This document shows positions 61,583 through 64,000 of a stretch of DNA of 64,000 nt, one piece after another. The DNA is from Atrichornis clamosus. Its lineage: Eukaryota > Chordata > Aves > Passeriformes > Menuridae. Under the pieces are notes generated by a model. That model saw only the letters and a list, made by a program, of their open reading frames with translations. It ran no database searches and was not told where the DNA came from. Both the position numbers and the translations under genes were made by a program. Each line of letters starts with the position of its first letter. The first letter of the stretch is position 1. The stretch spans positions 62,001-126,000 of the forward strand of contig WBMZ01008654.1 of assembly GCA_013400975.1 (NCBI GenBank), in the 5' to 3' direction.

Positions 61583-64000
61583 GTGAATAGCCCTACAGGC
61601 TGCTTTCGTCATCCTGTGCCTGCTCTGCAGTGACAGGCTTCTGACAGTAGACAGCCATCCCTCTAAATCAATCATCTGCTTTCTTGTTCCTTATTCCCCG
61701 CCCACCTCCTGCTAGTACACGGCAGTGCCCGGCACAGTGTGACAAGAGACCCTCAGGGACTGGCTTTCCCCTCCTGTATTACTGCAGGTTAGCCAGGGGG
61801 GCTGCTCTGCCTGCTTGTTCAGAGCCACTCAAAGCCATGGGATGGTCACTACCTGGATCTTTAGGAAGGCTGAACGACAAAGTGAGCACTTGCAAATGCA
61901 GGTGATGAAAATGATCATTGTTTCTCTTTAGATGCTTACAAAAACATTGTCACTCAAACACCAGAGGGGCAAGAATACAAGTCAAGGCTGGAAAAATACA
62001 GGTAGGCACTGTGCAGAACTGCACCCCGCTGGGGAATAAGGTATCAAAGCCTCTTGTTATCACTACCATCCCTATTAATAACATCAGTGACTTCAGGTAC
62101 AACCTCTACAACTCTGAAATGGTCTAAAAATACTGAGTGATGGATGGCGCAGTAGCACACTCCTGATTTACATTTGTTAGAAGCAAGCAACCACAACTCA
62201 CTGAGAGTAAATATGTGATGCTGTCATCCCTAACTGGTGGGGATAAAAAATGTTTTGCCCTGCTCTTTATCATGTACCCTGACTCTATTTACACTTTCTC
62301 TCTGTCATGCATGCTGATAAATATATAATGGAAATGGAAAGGGTATGGAAAAGGTATCCATCAGAGAGAGAGAAAGTCAGTGACAGGTTAATCTTGTATC
62401 TTGAAAAAGTCAGTGGTAGGTGCACATACTTTGGACATCAGCACTTCACGAGGTCACTGCTAGCACAAGTTACTTACTCAACTGCTTTGTATTAGACAGG
62501 TAGCTACACAGGTACTGGATGAAAAAAAAGATGTCTTCTGTAAGACAAAAGTAGGATACATTCATGAGTCTGGCACTATATACAGTAGGAGATTTCCAAA
62601 GCAGAGATTCATTGCATCCAACTTCAGCTACTGAAATTCAGTGTCTGAGATGAAAATCTTATCCTTTCAGGCTCTCTCTGCAGCCAGGAGAGAAAGAAAC
62701 ACCTCCAGAACAGAAAGCTCATCTCCAACAGCCTCTAGATTTCCACAGACCATACATACAAAGAACTTAGAACAACATCCTAGTTGAAGCATCTTAGTTA
62801 AGTGCCTAACTTTAAATGGGATGACTCTAGACCAATTTCATCTTGCAGGCTGCCCTCTCTGGCACTTCTGACAAGCAGATTCTCCCTTCTGGTTACCCCA
62901 CAGTGCTCATTCACTGTATTTACAGGTTCCTTCATATGCCTTACACTCAGGAGCAATTATCCATAAATATCTAAAAAGGCAGACAAACATTTCCCACCAA
63001 ACTTCTTCTTTTTCAATGTCCTTGTTGTAAGGCAGGCGAGGCTTTTGCAGTAGGGTGACTGCTGTTGATTATCTCTGAATGAGGAAGGGGGGTAGGTTAG
63101 GGATTTGTGCCTTAGCAGAGGAACAGCAGTGACTGCCAGTGGAGGGAGGAAGGGCTCAGAAACTCAAGAGAATGGATAACGTGGGCAGGGACACTGTCAG
63201 CAGAGGGTCATGTGGGGAGGTTGAGGAAGGGGAGCACACAGCGGATGAGGGCTGCCTGTGCTGCGTGGATGGATTGGAGTTACAAACTGCTGCAGCCTGA
63301 GGGTTTGGCACCTCAGTTCTGACCAACCCTTGCCCAACCATAGGTCTGGGGCAGGAAGAGCTGTATAGAAAAAAAGCTCTGCCAAACCACCTTAATGAAA
63401 AAACTGTAATTAGTGACACTCCCAGCTGCTTGTTTAAAATGACAATGTTTTTATTAGCGCTGAAATAGAATGGGAAAGAGAAGGAGTGTTGTGTAAAGTG
63501 TGTGCTGGCCTTTGTGCTTGCTGATGGGGGTGTGATCAACAACACCAGCTGGCAGCTCTTTGGTTAAGAAAAAAAAATAATACAGTCCTGGAGATTGCAA
63601 TGTGAACAAGAGCAAGCAGAGCACTCAGCACAGGAAAAACAGCTGGCGAGGGACCCATGCTGTCAAGGCACAAATTGCAGTCAAAGCCAATAAGAATTTC
63701 CCCCTAATGCACAGGACGTTCTCTCCATCACTCCAGCTTCCCCACACACCCCTTCTTGGCCTTCCACCATCCTGCTTTAGTAGTGCAGATGCTTATACCT
63801 GTGGATTGAAAATCTTGGGGGACAGGCTGCTCATACACACCTTGGCCTGGAATACAACCATGGAGTGAGGAGCGGAGAGTGGGCTCTGCCACACACTGCA
63901 GGTTTGCACATTTGGTGGTTCGTGCAAGGTTTGGCACTTGGCAAGTAGTATCCTGGGAAAACAGCTCAGAGACCAGAAAAATGTACATGGTCCAGTCCTG
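61583..64000. other. No gene recognised
   Basis: Anonymous sequence to the window edge. The 129-codon minus-strand frame at 63156-63545 has no recognised domain. No repeat recognised. Confidence 0.55.

Overview
This 64 kb window looks like non-coding bird DNA, either an intron or an intergenic region. The clearest lineage clue is a set of small CR1 LINE 3'-end fragments at 8900-8941, 28364-28408, 32907-32965 and 57378-57470. There are also several very old, eroded MIR-type SINE copies. I see no long or intact transposon, no retrovirus-like open frames, no rRNA, tRNA or other RNA gene I could recognise, no CRISPR array and no bacterial-style operon. Open frames are short (longest 215 codons) and overlap on both strands. 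That is what chance gives in about 64 kb of vertebrate sequence. No protein was recognised with confidence.

Layout. 1-2 kb: unremarkable. 2.0-2.5 kb: a GC- and CpG-rich patch containing a 10-bp minisatellite of about 17 copies that ends at the only ambiguous base (N, 2304), with a good minus-strand splice donor at its left edge; it could be a CpG-island promoter. 2.5-20.6 kb: mostly anonymous sequence with one CR1 scrap, one candidate minus-strand exon (12930-13139) and one AT-rich block that resembles a conserved non-coding element. 20.6-21.3 kb: a second, milder GC-rich patch with an 18-bp repeat and the longest open frame of the window. 23.87-24.05 kb: a perfect three-copy 61-bp tandem repeat. 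28-58 kb: a sparse scatter of CR1, MIR and other ancient amniote repeats, with AT-rich blocks at about 39.0 and 48.9 kb. 56.2 kb: the best exon candidate of the window, on the plus strand, with a branch-point-like site, pyrimidine tract, AG acceptor, open coding-like frame and GTAAGT donor. 58-64 kb: anonymous, with one GA microsatellite.

There is no gene set here that works together. The points most worth testing are the candidate exon at 56.2 kb, the CpG-rich patch with its minisatellite at 2.0-2.5 kb, the 61-bp triplication, and the AT-rich blocks as possible enhancers. All repeat-family calls were made by eye from remembered consensus signatures, so their boundaries are approximate.
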